Part shown: positions 24,121-36,095 of the stretch, piece after piece
Layout: every line of letters starts with the position of its first letter
Numbering within the stretch: position 1 is the stretch's first letter
Source of the DNA: Rhabdornis inornatus
Lineage: Eukaryota > Chordata > Aves > Passeriformes > Rhabdornithidae
NCBI GenBank assembly: GCA_013397075.1
Contig: VWZS01004810.1
Span: 1,936,561-2,000,560 of the forward strand
Reading direction: 5' to 3'
DNA: 64,000 nucleotides
The notes under the pieces: generated by a model
Seen by the model: the letters and a program-made list of their open reading frames with translations, nothing else
Database searches by the model: none
What the model was told of the DNA's origin: nothing
Position numbers and translations under genes: made by a program

Positions 24121-27100
24121 TAACGGAGAGGGGAAGGAAGGAAGAAAAGTGCAAAACTTAAATGATTAGGGGAATATTTAAGGAGCATTCCCACTAACAA
24201 GTTCTGGACATTTTTAATCCCAGGGCTTGCAGTCTGCATGGGAAGAGGGGCCATGGCCATGCTCAGCCCAGCAGAGCTGGGACATGCAGACCCTTTGAAG
24301 GCTCTACCAGGCATGCACATTCCTGCACACTGCTTAGCCTGTCCCTACTCAGCACTAGGGCAAGAACCCAAGTTCAGACAACCTAAGAAATGAGGTGTCT
24401 GCTCTGTGTCTCTGCAGTCAATGGGAAAGAGCTGTCAAGCTGTCTCTTGGAGCTATTTCCCTTTTTTCCCCCACTGCCTGCACAGTCAGTCTTGGCAGCT
24501 CCATCCATCGGTGTCTTCAGCAGCTCTGTGTGCCACACACAGTGAAGGGAAAATCGTGGGGACAGCACTGGCTGCTCTGAACACATCCAACAGCAGAACA
24601 GAGACACAGAAGATTTCAGGTGATTTTTTTTTTTTCCTTGATGAAAATACTGATTTGGAAGACACTGCGAGCTTATACTGATTTCAGGAAACTGTTTCAG
24701 ACCCAACAAAGCACCTCAACCAATTCTGAAAAACATAGAAATATTTAGACTTTTTGTGAAAGGAAATATCTGTTGTTGTTTATTGTTTGAGAGGATATTT
24801 AATTTCTAAGTTTTTGTTGTATTTTTGTTTTTTCTTTCGTTTTCACTAAACAAAAAGTTTACAGAATCTCCTTGGAAATTAAAAGCTACGTTATGTTCAA
24901 ACCAACATGTTTTTTCTTCCAATTTTTTGGTTCACCAAAATCACAATAACAAAGAGTCACTTTGATTACGGATTTTTTTTTTTTTTAAATTTAAGAGAAC
25001 TTTGAGTGAACCGAAAAATCAAATTATTTGCACAGCTCTGCTCTAAACAACCTCAGAGAAGGGATAGTTCCTTCTTTCCATTTTGCTTCCATAACAGATG
25101 TTGCTTGAGCTGATACAGACAAATTATTTATCTTTTTTTGTCAGCTCTCCCTGTGTTTCGTCTGTCCCCATCCCCTCAAAGGTAAGCACCACACATCAGT
25201 CCTGCCTTTATCTTCTTCCCATCCTGCCCTCATTTGTACTTTACTTGTGCCTGAAATTAAAGCAACAAAAAGTGTTTCCTTTGCGTCATTCAAGTACTCT
25301 GAGATGCACAAAGACTCACCGTGTAAATGCAACCAGCTGCTCCCTGTGCTCATATGGCACAACAGCAAAGCTGTCACTGGCCATAAACAGAGACACGGGT
25401 TATTAATGATATATAACACATTGCCATGGGGATCTTCCCCCAAGGCATCCCAGTCCCAGCTCTCCAGGGTGTCCCCACTCCCACCAGAAGCAACGTTTGT
25501 CCCGGTGGCACCCCAAGAGGCGCGGCTCCCCGTGGGTGACTTCCCCTTATCTGCAGAGTTGGATAAGACGGATGTTTTACAGCTACCTTTTTTTTTTTCT
25601 TTTTAAATTAAGCTTTTTTTAAAATCCCTTCTGGCATGTCTTCCCTCCAAACACAAGTTTTCCAGCCCAAATCTCACCCTCTAGTTACAAAGCATTTATG
25701 GGGTGGAACTTGTATCTGCTCAGGGCATAAAACTCTTGCAAGGTCTTCACTATCAGGGAAAAAAAAGGGCTTATTTACCACTGTGCTCTTGGAAACCATG
25801 ATTTCTCCTCCATCCCTCACTCCCCTTGTCTCCCCCTTTACTACTCTATGTTTTCCCTGCTGCCTAATGAGCCCTCCAGAGACCTGCAGGTATAAAACTC
25901 GTTACAGCTCCCTCCACGTACCCGCATCAATAAGTGAAGGAGTGCAGAGAGAACGGGAGGGAAGCTGTCACTTTATTTCCCCGTGAATTACAAACCACTT
26001 TAAAGTCTGGCACTCAGGATAGGGCCAGTGAGAAATTGCCCCTCATACAGAGATAGGGGTTTTCTTTATGTTTCATGCCAGAAACTTGGCAAAGGCAGTC
26101 ACAGAACCCCAGTGTCTGCAGCGAATGGGAAGCTGGGAAGGACGTTATGAGCTGGTCATATTCTCCGGACTTATGTTTCCCACTCCTTTCCCAGATTTAT
26201 TCTCTTGCTCTGTGTGAAACAGTGAAGTTCAAAGTGGTGGAGAGTTCTGGAGTCACTTGCTACCCACAGCCAAGGCCAGATTTCAAAAATCCCAAACCCT
26301 GGGCGCACATTTAGGCATGTAGAGAAGCAAATAGACTGTCAAAGCTGCTCAGGACATGCTGGGGCTGTGTTGGCTGCTTGCTCTCCTTCTTAATGAAGTT
26401 CAGGTGTGTAAAACAGACTCCTGCAAAACCAGGACCAAGTATGTAAAAGCCAGAGGTGTTTGCTCAAGCACCACCAGTAACTTGCACCCTGGTGACACCT
26501 GATGTGCCACTGTCTTCCAGCACATGCTCCAGCATGTCCAGTTAGACTTCCACACCTGCAGAAATACCGTAAAGCCACAACACCTGGCTTGTTTGTAGGA
26601 ACGTGAGGCTTTCCAGGAAGAGTTAGGTGAGTGTGGGGCTGAGTGTGGGCATGCAGGGCACTGCACGGGGGTGTGCAGTCCCCATCAGGGCACGCTGCCA
26701 CTGCTGTGTGCTGGAGGACACTCAGGACGGGGAGCTGTGAGCAGTTAACGCTGGCTGTGTGTTTGCAGCAGGCAGGAGGGAGAAGTGGTGACCTCTGGAA
26801 GGGGCTGTGCTGAGCAGGCAGCTCTCGCATGCGGGCAGAGGGGTGGGGGGAGCACTCAGCCAGCTCCACGGGGTCGGGAAATGAAAAACCCTCTGTATCA
26901 GCTTATTTTGTCATCCAGAAGTGGCACAGAAAAATCCAGCTCTGCCACCCAAAGAATGTAAAAGACAGAACAGGAGGAAGAAAATAAAGCCTGGCCAGTG
27001 CCCTTTCTCTGGCTGTCTGTCACATCTTCCTGTGGCATGAATCCCATTTCCAGATCAAACCCCACTGACGTGAGGCCTTTACCTTGAACTGACTTTCACT

Positions 27101-27275
27101 TGGAAAGCACAGAGAAAAAGCCACTTGGACAGAAAGCCACTGTGTTACTGGAACAGACACAAGAAAAATCAGGAATTCTTTCCTAAAGGTTCAAATTCCC
27201 CACTTTCCACAGGTAACACTGACCACTCATAAACATGCAACACAGATGTGGTTCGTGCAGTCTCCAGGCACTGAC

Positions 27276-27385
27276 CTTCACTCTCTGTGGGTTCATCCAG
27301 TGCTGGATGTCTTGCACGGTCTCGTTCACACGCAGGAGGATGGGCTCATGACTGTGATCCAGACAGGAGGTGGTACACTCTGTGC
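27276..27385 (-). CDS. PAPPA: PAPPA exon 19: insert of CCP5 (phase 1 to 0)
   Basis: This exon encodes the end of G451 and residues 452-487, from TECTTSCLDHSHEP to HWMNPQRVK. C454 and C458 belong to the unusually long CCP5, whose extra loop this exon supplies. One N-glycosylation sequon, NET at 471, is present; human has NVT there. The acceptor ends TTTTGAGTAG and the donor is GTCAGT. The bird loop differs from human more than the neighbouring exons do (HSHEPILLRVNETVQDI here against human HNSESIILPMNVTVRDI). Confidence 0.93.
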
Positions 27386-29995
27386 CTACTCAAAACACAA
27401 AGGGGATAAAGCTACAGGATAAAGCTTCTGACCCTTCCAGCATCCTTCCAGCTGAAGGACAGGATTACGGCTCGTTTTTCCTAAATTGCAATTAGCAGTC
27501 AACCATAACTATCACATATCTCCTAGCCACACGTGAAGTGCTGAGTACAGCCCTGTACTAAGCAGGAGAGCGTGGGGGTGGCAGGTACTCCAGGGCCTTT
27601 TGAACAAGCTGCAAATCTAAGTATTTCTCTGGCTATTAACTCCAAGAAGGGGGTCAGATTTTGCGCTTTCAGATCATCAAGACAATGCAAAGGTTTTTCC
27701 ATTTCAACTGCTCTTTCAAACAGTGGGGCTGACTAGGGAGAGGCTGTCAAACTCATCTCACCTATGATATGGCAGAAACCTATTGTTTGATCTGTCAGAT
27801 TTACAAATATCCAATAATGATCTTCCAAAGGGTGACCATGCCTAATGATATTGGAGACCAGCTATCACCCAAGTCCCACAGTCGATAAGAAGTACGCAGA
27901 AAGGTAATGATGGCTTTGTTCACACATAAACCTGCTTTTTCTCTGATTAACTGTCATGCCCAGTGGGAATCCTGTCCTTTCTTTATTAAAACATGCTGCG
28001 ATACTCTGCAGCAATATCCCAGAGCCCTGTGGTGACACAACCATAAGCCCTTGTGTGTTGGACCATTACCATTTCCCCCCTGGAAAATCACTCTTGAATG
28101 GCACAGCTGCTGCAAACATGTCATTAGGATTTCTGCACTCCAATCAGCGCTGGGGGAGGAATTAATCTCTGCACTGGTTTGGAGAGCTGAATTTTGGCTC
28201 AACACACGCCTCAGCCTGGAAGGGCAGATTAGGTGTCTGAGGAATTACCGAAGGTGTGTGGGATTCACAGTGACCACGACTGGTTGCTATTATTTTTCCC
28301 ACCTGCTTCTACCTTCTCACATTCTCCACTTGGAGGAGTCAGTGGGAGCAGCCAGACCTAGGCTGGAAAGATGGGGAGTGCTTGGGGTTTGTTTTGCTTT
28401 CCCAGGACACCCGGAAGTGGCTCCAAGGACCTACTGCATGAGGCCTATTGACACCACCCCCATAGTGAATGACTGGCTCCTCTCCATGAGCGTGGTGGAC
28501 GCTTTTTCAAAAGGACATTGATCAAGCTTTCAAAAATTCAAAGAAGAGAGGAAAATCCCAACATCTGATCCCAAAAGTTGGTGCTGGGTGAGCCTACAAA
28601 GTGTGTGGTGTGTGTCCATCTTCTGAGGATGAGAGCCAGCGGCCACTGTGCCCTCTCTGAGCTCTAAATCCCTCTCCAGAGAGAGCCACACTCCTGTGGG
28701 GGGCCTGCCCCATGCACCCCTCACCTCCATGATGCTGTGTGGTCCCATCCTGGGGTCAGGCCCACCAGTCCCTGGGATCGGCACCTGCCGACATCGTTGG
28801 GACAAGAGCGAGAGCTGGCAGGCTCCCAGCACTGAGATGCTCCCCTCCAAACCAGGAACTGGGGTTTCTCTCCTTGCAAAAACCTGTCTGGCCCTGGAGG
28901 TAACCTCGTCTCAAGGGTAAAATGCCTCTCCACATTAAGAGTCGCCGCAGGCTCCTCGCCACTCGCTCTCCCGTGCTCCACCACGCTCATGGAGAGGAGC
29001 AGGTCGGAATTGTTTTGATATATGATCTGTAATTGGCATCATTACAGAGCGGTGATCTCATCCAGGTCGTGTTCTCCTCCCCGGGGAGGGAACACAAGGA
29101 GGCTCGTAGTCCTCTGCATGGCTGCGATATAATGAGGGAGCCGTGCAAGGAGGAAATTTCTCCAAGTTCAAAGGGACAGGCCGAGGCAGGAGGGGGATGG
29201 CAGGGGCTGGGAGGGGGGCTGCAGGAAGGGGCCTCACAAACCTGTGTGGGCTGAAGGCAGTGCAGCTCCTGTGGAAGCCCTTACAGCAGGGAGACCCCCA
29301 AAATGGGGGCTGAAAATACAATATAGTGTGTACAGCTGAGGGTGTCTGTCCCTCCCTTGTGCCTGGGTGGCACAAAGCCAAGCTGAATGCAGGGGTCATT
29401 GGCACAGGGAACAGGTACCCCAGAAAGAAGGAGAAAAACAGACCCTTTAAAACAGCTCCTAAACAACTGTCACACCAAAGGGAATGCTCAGCTGGTCTCA
29501 TACTGTTTCTGGGGAGACCTGAATTATCTGAATTATGCTGGTGCTGCTTTCTCCTGTCACCTCCCTGCCTTTCAGCTTCTGGAGCGCAGGTTTGTGCATG
29601 TGGCTGAAGGAGTGGGGCATTACGAAAGTGTAAGAGCAAGAGCAGGTACAATCCCTCCCTGTATTTTGTAGACTGGACGTGTCTCTGGCACAGCCTGGCA
29701 TGCTGCTGCCCCTGAAAACCAGCTGGCCAAGAAGGGACACCATGAAACTGGAAGCCCTGCAAGGAGCCTGCAGTCAGAGCATGTTACATGATGCCTGGCC
29801 TCTCAGAGCTTCACGTTTCCTAAAAGCATTTCCCTGAAAAGCCTCCTGTGGCAGGTTCTCACTAGGGCAAACAGGTCCAGAGAAGGTGACTTGAAGGACT
29901 GCAGGCTCCTTCCTCCTCCCCTGCCATTCCCATCCTCTTCCTGGTCTCCTGCTGCCTGCTGCCACCTGGGGACAGGTGTCAGGGTGCTCACCCAC
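27386..29995 (-). other. PAPPA intron 18 (2.6 kb)
   Basis: GTGGGT to TTTTGAGTAG, phase 1. Mostly unique sequence. About 29005-29160 has a conserved-element texture. No exon or recognisable repeat was seen. Confidence 0.85.
29005..29160. promoter_or_regulatory. Candidate conserved noncoding element, intron 18
   Basis: The stretch carries TGATATATGATCTGTAATTG, then GGCATCATTACAG and GCGATATAATGAGG, with local CpG. It lies within 1.2 kb of exon 18. Composition only; low certainty. Confidence 0.22.
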
Positions 29996-30143
29996 CTATG
30001 CCGTAGCCGCCGGCGCACTGCAGCTTCAGGTGGCTGTTGAGCTGGGTGGGCAGAGCACACTGCCCCTGCATCTCCCGGCACAGGTGGAAGGAGCCGCTCC
30101 AGGTGCCATCCTTCCGGCAGTGGATCACGTTGCTCCCACGGCC
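29996..30143 (-). CDS. PAPPA: PAPPA exon 18: end of CCP4, start of CCP5 (phase 0 to 1)
   Basis: This exon encodes residues 402-450 plus the first base of G451. GRGSNVIHCRKDGTWSG and SFHLC close CCP4 (C410 and C423), and QGQCALPTQLNSHLKLQC begins CCP5 (C430 and C443). It ends in GGYGI. The human protein has SNVIHCRKDGTWNGSFHVC in the same place. The acceptor is CTCATTCCCAG and the donor is GTGGGT. CCP4 with CCP3 forms the surface-binding part of the molecule. Confidence 0.95.
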
Positions 30144-33100
30144 CTGGGAATGAGGGAGGGAGATAGTGAGGATTGATATAAAAATAACAAGGAGAGGCTG
30201 AGAGGTGAGAAGTGAGCAGAGCTGAGCTGGGAGCAAAGTCCTGTTGGAGCTGGAAAAGCCCCCGGTTGGGACTGCCAGCCCTGGGTAGGGTAAGGAGTTT
30301 TCTTCCAAAACATAAAGAAAAGGAAACCTGCAGTGTTCACAAACACACACACACACACACACATCTCTTCTTTGCAATTCAAGGTCTTTACAAGCCCCTT
30401 GCAAGGTCTACACCTTACAACAGCCCCGCTCCTGTTGCAATAGAGGTGCCTTCACCCCGTTTGCCTTCCTTCTTGTTACAGAGGTTAGTGTCGAATGCAG
30501 ACAACCTTTTTCCTCTTCGCATTTTCTAACCAGTTACATCATCTGTCTTGAAAAAGAAAGAATTCCCAATGGCCATCTGAAGGAGGAAGGGAGAGTGGGA
30601 CATGAGCTTAGCAGGGCAGAACGTGCTCTTTATAGCTTGGCTGCCTTGAGTGACAGCAGGCAAAGGGGCTGAGATGGACATGCACAGAGGCAGGTGGGAA
30701 GGACGAAAAGAATCCTCTGGTGTGGGAATGGGCAAGGAATAGAATATGACATTTCTCTTATAGAAGAGATTCTCTGTATGATACTAAGAATGAATACCGA
30801 AGTCCAAGGGGAAATATCATGCCCTTTAAAAACAACAAAGGAGAGCACAGGCAATCTTTTGTCAGATCTATCCTCATGGCATTGGGGATTTCTGTGCAAA
30901 CAAGCTCTTCTGTGGGATCTGCAAGCCCGACTGCCATGGGGCAATGTGGGACATTCAACAGGAGGATGTCTGGTGTGGTTGGGCTCCAAAACTCCTGTGG
31001 GGGCCTTACTGGGTGGGAGAATCATGCAGGATCTCTGCTTCTCCTCAATCATTTTTCATGCCAGACACGATGCCTGCAATCTACCCACCCTGCTTTTGAA
31101 CACTGTGCTGGATATCTTTGGGGATCCTTTAATGTGCTGTCCATGCTGGGATCCCTGCAGGACTGCTGAACTTTTTGGAGGAGCTCTGCCCCACAGCGCA
31201 CACCCATTGTTGCACAGGGACCTGCACAAGCCCCTGCTACCAGCATGGAAGAGGGCTCTGCCTTCAGTAGTAACCTCATCCTGAATATCCTAATGCTTCC
31301 CGTATTTTGCTCAGCTTTGTTGATGAACACAATGTTTAGTGAGATGCAAAGTGGTATTAGCAGCAGACTACGGTGTGGGACCTGCTTCCTCTTCTCTAGA
31401 CATCTGGCCATTGCCAGAAGTAATAAGGAAATCATATGAAAGGAATAATGGAGCAGATGGACTCAGGGTGAGATCCAGCTTGGTGATTCTCACCTAAGGG
31501 CCAGTTTGGCAGACATTGATTAATTTAGATCTGACTGTTAATATGATTTGTGTACAATATACAGGAATGGAAGACCCTTGCTCTGGTGCCAGGGGAGGTA
31601 CCTGCTTAAATGACCATTACCTTCCTGGTGATTAAGAGATGCTGTATGTGCAGCCAAGTAATGATCTTTCAGCATGGTGACAAAGTCAGGAATAAATTGC
31701 TAAATTATAATTGAGCACAATTTGCTGTTTTAGCAAGTATGGTGCACTTCCCTTGCAATTTCCATGCCAGGGTTCAAATATGATTCTCAAAGATGAGCCA
31801 TGAAACCTGATTTATGTTCCTGGAGCTGGCTGTGCTTGAGGGTACTCTTGTATAGTTTCAGCAACATACTCAGAGATCCCAGGATATCCATTGCTATAGT
31901 AACATACTGCCCATCATTCCCTGACCTGCAAAATCTCTTGTGAAAATCCCTGCTGGGTTTCTTGCTTGGATGCAACGTGTATTATCACCTTATATAGCTG
32001 AGAGAGACTTAGTGGGGTTTAATCCTTAAATAATTAACACCTCTCAAGTGGTTCTGGCTTGCTCCAGGAGTCCTCGCTCTTCTTCTGTAGCCTATTTTCT
32101 GGGATATCTGAAAATATTTTTCACTGTAAATCCCTTTCTCAAGATTTTATCTGCTCCTTTGCCCAAGGTGCTTTCACAGCTGAGCAGTCACTCCTCTCCC
32201 TCCCAGTGAATAGGCAGAGTTGTATCTCTCCCTTTCCAGAGCTCACTTCATTACTGCTGTAACCCTGACTCCACTGCTTGCTCCTCTTCATGCTCACCTC
32301 ATTTAAAAGCAAACACAAGCCCGTTCCACCAGCTGTCATTGCCCTGGAGGTCCCAGTTTCCCTGCACTGGCAGTGCTGGAACACAGCACAGGCCATGCTG
32401 CCCCTCTGAGCAAGTGGTGGATGCACAAAGCCACAGCTGCTGTGTCCCAGAGCTCCCACCCACTCTGCACCCATGCCTGCAACTTCTCATTTCACACTGC
32501 TCATAACCTCACTCCAAGTCTTAAACAAGGAAAACTTTTCCAGGTGCCCTGATGTGAAACGCTGGGGCTCTGCTTGTTGTCCCCATGGAGAAGGCAGGCA
32601 GAGGACAGGGAACAGGGGCTTTTAACATGTGGAACAGGTACCAGAGCTATCTTTCACATAGCTGGCCCTAGGGCATGGTTGGTACCTTTTTAAAGGTCCT
32701 CAGATTCTGGAATGATATTAAACAGCCCTTGTCAGAGCACTCCCTGCTCCAAGCAGTGCCTGCAGTAGCTGCAGCTTCCACATCCCCATTTTCTCTTTCC
32801 AAGCAGGGAGCAGCAGCAGCGCTTCTGGGAGAAGTTACTTATCTCACAAACTATAATTACCTCTGGTGAGGAAAACTAAGCATTTCAAATAAGATAGCAG
32901 AGGCCAGACCTTCTCATATCAGTGAACACAGCTCCCAGGAAGCCAAAGGCAGCACGCTGATTTGTGCCAGATGAGGATCTTACCTCTGGTGCTAAATGAC
33001 ACCTTCACAGCCAGAAAAAACATGAAAGTTTAGAGAGAATTCACCTGAGTAGTTGTATGTCCTATGGTGTTAAATTATCACATGGCACACAGATGTACAA

Positions 33101-33482
33101 TGGTAAGAAGTGGAACAAAAAGCAAGGTAAACCAGAATGAATAAATGGGATAAGTGTAGATCACTCATATTCTACTTACTTTCATTTGTTGCTCCTTATT
33201 TTCTAGCCAGATCATAAAGCCACTGTGGCGGATTTTTCTGCCACTTACTGTCCAGAAACATTAAGTCAGTCACTTCTAATCCTCTACAGGTAATAGGTAC
33301 TACTGTCATAAAAATATTATTTCCAGGCTCTCCCTCAACTTTAATTATGTTTTTCCCCCTGCATTTCCCTGGTTTTGGAAGAGCTCAATGGCCCTCGGCA
33401 TCTCCAAGATAAGTGTCCTTAGGGAGGGTATGACAAAGCCAGACTTGTGTGGGCTGAGGTAATTTGGGTAAGGGAGACTCAC
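30144..33482 (-). other. PAPPA intron 17 (3.3 kb)
   Basis: GTGAGT to ATTCCCAG, phase 0. It contains a CA microsatellite at 30343-30363; the remainder is unique AT-moderate sequence in which I recognise nothing. Confidence 0.85.
30343..30363. repeat. (CA)n microsatellite
   Basis: About ten uninterrupted AC units; likely length-variable between individuals. Confidence 0.9.
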
Positions 33483-33654
33483 CGACTGACTGTCATCATC
33501 CTCACACTTGATTCGGCACTCGCTGTTGAACTGGAAGCCGTTGGAGCACTGGTAGAGCCCGTGGAATTTGGAAGGTGGAGGGTCACAGGTGACGGGCACG
33601 CAGGCGCCTGGCAGCCACGTGCCATCTTGTGTGCACTGGATCTTAAAGGCTCGC
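33483..33654 (-). CDS. PAPPA: PAPPA exon 17: end of CCP3, most of CCP4 (phase 2 to 0)
   Basis: This exon encodes the last base of K344 and residues 345-401: RAFKIQCTQDGTWLPGAC closes CCP3 (C351 and C362), and TCDPPPSKFHGLYQCSNGFQ opens CCP4 at C367. The exon ends CRIKCEDDDSQS. The match to human RAFKTQCTQDGSW and FNSECRIKCED is very close. The acceptor is odd: an eight-T run, then CTGCACAAAAAG, so adenines rather than pyrimidines lie directly before the AG. The frame across exon 16 (AA plus G gives Lys) shows that this AG is the right one. The donor is the strong GTGAGT. Confidence 0.95.
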
Positions 33655-34247
33655 CTTTTTGTGCAGAAAAAAAACATTTAGTCAGTGGCTGAGCCAGCTG
33701 GGAGCCTCTAAAGCCTCTGAGCTCTGCTAGCAGGTTGCAGGAGATGGGTGTGCACGAGCTTTTAACACTTGGGGAGCAAGTTGTGAATCTGCGTCATGAG
33801 GTCTCTGAGCAAAAATAACGATTATTTGCAAAACCAACATAGAGCTGCCTAGCCTAAACTCCTCTTTTGGCCTTGGACACATGCCCCAAGAACTCAGCTT
33901 CCCAGGCTTGTGGGCTGTGGTTGGTTTGAAGTGGGTTTGTGCAGAGTCAGAAGTATACGACAGCACTACCCCTTTTCTGCAGGGTTTCAAAGGGGACTCC
34001 CCAGGCTGCATATCAAAGGGGTATTTCTAAGGTAAAGTCTGTTTTTTGAGCACTGGTCAGGATTTTCAAAGAAGCCTAAGTGATCTGGGTGCCTAAACTG
34101 ACAGTGCACAGCTATCTGCACAAAGGAATTGCTCCATGCTATTCCCTATGGCACATGGAGTCTGTGACAAACAACCCCTTCCCAAAATCATTTTAATTCA
34201 TGGCTTTCTGAACCAGGCTGATGGCATAGCTTTAGTGTTTCACGTAC
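33655..34247 (-). other. PAPPA intron 16 (593 bp)
   Basis: GTACGT to the adenine-rich acceptor CACAAAAAG, phase 2. No feature was recognised inside this short intron. Confidence 0.88.
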
Positions 34248-34458
34248 TTTCTTGATTTTCTGGAGGATCCAGGGACGTGGTAACCTGGTTTGCATTTGTA
34301 CTTGCAGAACGAGCCCACTTTGTGCTTGTCTTCTCGGCAGCGAGAGGTCTGGAGATCTGCATTGGGGACGATGGAGGGTGCTCGGCACATCAGCTCACAC
34401 AGGGCCTCAGGAAAGGACCACAGCCCATCCTCCATGCAGGTCAAGTTGCTGTTGTTTC
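34248..34458 (-). CDS. PAPPA: PAPPA exon 16: end of CCP2, most of CCP3 (phase 1 to 2)
   Basis: This exon encodes the end of G274, residues 275-343, and two bases of K344. It reads NNSNLTCMEDGLWSFPEALC, closing CCP2 (C281 and C294), then opens CCP3 at C298 (CELMCRAPSIVPNADLQ). It carries two overlapping-region sequons, NNS at 275 and NLT at 278. A lysine and arginine-rich stretch (REDKHKVGSFCKYKCK, then SSRKSRK) runs into exon 17. In human PAPP-A, CCP3 and CCP4 mediate binding to cell-surface glycosaminoglycan, which this basic patch fits. The acceptor is TTCTTCTCAG and the donor is GTACGT. Confidence 0.96.
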
Positions 34459-35623
34459 CTGAGAAGAACAGTGAGCAAAATTAACAACGTTCAGTGGGAC
34501 TATTTTCTTTAGAAATGTCATTACACCCGTAAGATATCAAAAGCCCCCTCAGCCAATTTGACAAATTCAACTGCATTGAACATTCTATGTCCTATGCGTT
34601 CTCTCGCTCTAGATGATGTCATTAAATTGTTAAGGACTCTGCTTTCAGGGGACAGGCAGGCAGTGCTTATTTCAGGAAATGCTATAGCATAGGGGAAGCC
34701 ACACGGGCTTTGTCATCTTTTGTATTTCTCTTCCTTATTTTGTTCCTCTCTGAAAGGAAGCTTGTTTCATACACCAATCCCCTCCTCTCCAAAGCCATGG
34801 CTTTAACAGAGGGTTTGGTGCCATCACATTCTTCATTCTGCTTCTGTGTTATATCTTTTGCCTGAATCTGTCCCTTTTATTTCAATTTGGAACCTTTTGG
34901 AGCAGCATCTGTTAGTATTAGAGTCACTACTCCAACACAATGAGGAGCCATTCTCAGCTGGGGACTCTCAGTCCTTGGGGACTACTGTGATAAATATGAT
35001 TCATAATACTCATTAGAGACTCATTTTCCTCAGGAAGCTTTCTTGGCCAACACCTCAAAGGTAAAAGGTACAATAGATCTATTTGCCTCTGCTATGACCT
35101 ACTTGACTTCAGAAGGTTAAGCTAAAAGTAGCCCAGTCTCAGTGTATTTTACATTCTTTGTTATTTTATACCATATGTTGAAAAGGAATAAGCTTTTCCT
35201 AAGAAACAAAGCACAGCTATGAGCCACTAACCCTTCAAAAATCCCTAATATTCCATTGAAATCCCCGAGCATTGCTGCAGGAACTCTTCTCAACCCACAA
35301 GGCATATTTTCAACAGTGAGCCAACTTCGGAGGTATCCGAAATAATACTGACAAACTGCTAACCCCGGAGCAATGCCATCTCTCTGCAAGGGGAGGAAGA
35401 GAGCCGGGGCATGAGTCTGGAATTCAAAGAAGAAGAAAACAAAAGGCTCTGGAGGGCTCAGGAAGGTATGTGGAGGAGCCCTCCTGCCCTGCCCTCAAAG
35501 ATAAGAGAAGCTGCATTAAATCAGCCCCGGATTTCTCTCTCCCCTCCCCAACTGCAGATGATTGCAGAGGTATTTTGTGCAGAAGGGAGCTCTTTTCTGG
35601 AGCACCAGCATGTTCCTCTGCTC

Positions 35624-35928
35624 TGACTCATGCAGCAGCTCCCAGCCCAGCCGTGGTGATATCATACTTGCCACTGCAAAGCGATAAGCTGTGACTTTAC
35701 CAACAGTGCCTGTCATGACGTCAGTGATTGAATTAGGCATGAGTCATTCCAACGCTGTTCTCCAGAAGCTTAGTGGCAACATTTATTAGTCATCAGTGAC
35801 GGCTCTACACCAAACGGTGCCTTTACCTCACAGCTCACTGTTTCTGGACAAAGGTGATGTCACACACCAGAGCTGCAGCCCTGACCTAGGCTTCGTTGTC
35901 ATCCCTCCAGCTACCTCTGCCTGACTCA
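35624..35928. promoter_or_regulatory. Cluster of AP-1 and CRE sites, candidate enhancer
   Basis: Within 305 bases there are three perfect AP-1 sites (TGACTCA at 35624-35630, TGAGTCA at 35740-35746, TGACTCA at 35922-35928) and one full palindromic CRE (TGACGTCA at 35716-35723), plus a CRE-like GTGATGTCA near 35852. That density of exact bZIP sites is unlikely by chance in 305 bases. It would fit an inducible enhancer inside PAPPA; the activity is inference. Confidence 0.4.
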
Positions 35929-36054
35929 TCAGCTCTTGTTGGTCATTATGAGTATAATTATTTTCACTGCCTGCTCAAAAAAATTTAAAGCATTTAAAAT
36001 CAAAAAAAGCACCTTTTATTGAAGATGGTCCTGTGAGTGTATAAACAGAAAATG

Positions 36055-36095
36055 TTTGTTAAAAAGTAGTTTTAACAGTTTTGTTAAAAAGTAGT
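36055..36095. repeat. 16-base direct repeat, 25-base period
   Basis: TTTGTTAAAAAGTAGT occurs exactly at 36055-36070 and 36080-36095. Confidence 0.85.

Larger units (their letters stand above)
20900..27275 (-). other. PAPPA intron 19 (6.4 kb)
   Basis: GTCAGT to TTCCCTCCAG, phase 0. It contains a poly-A/N gap next to exon 20, a possible regulatory stretch at 21840-22230, an AAAC-type simple repeat at 24053-24120 and T-rich AT-rich DNA at about 24780-25010. No coding exon was seen. Confidence 0.85.

Noticed and set aside
29058..29762. 234-residue open frame on the minus strand, the second longest in the window
   Set aside because: No known protein features, sits wholly in intron 18 and has no splice or codon pattern in its favour.
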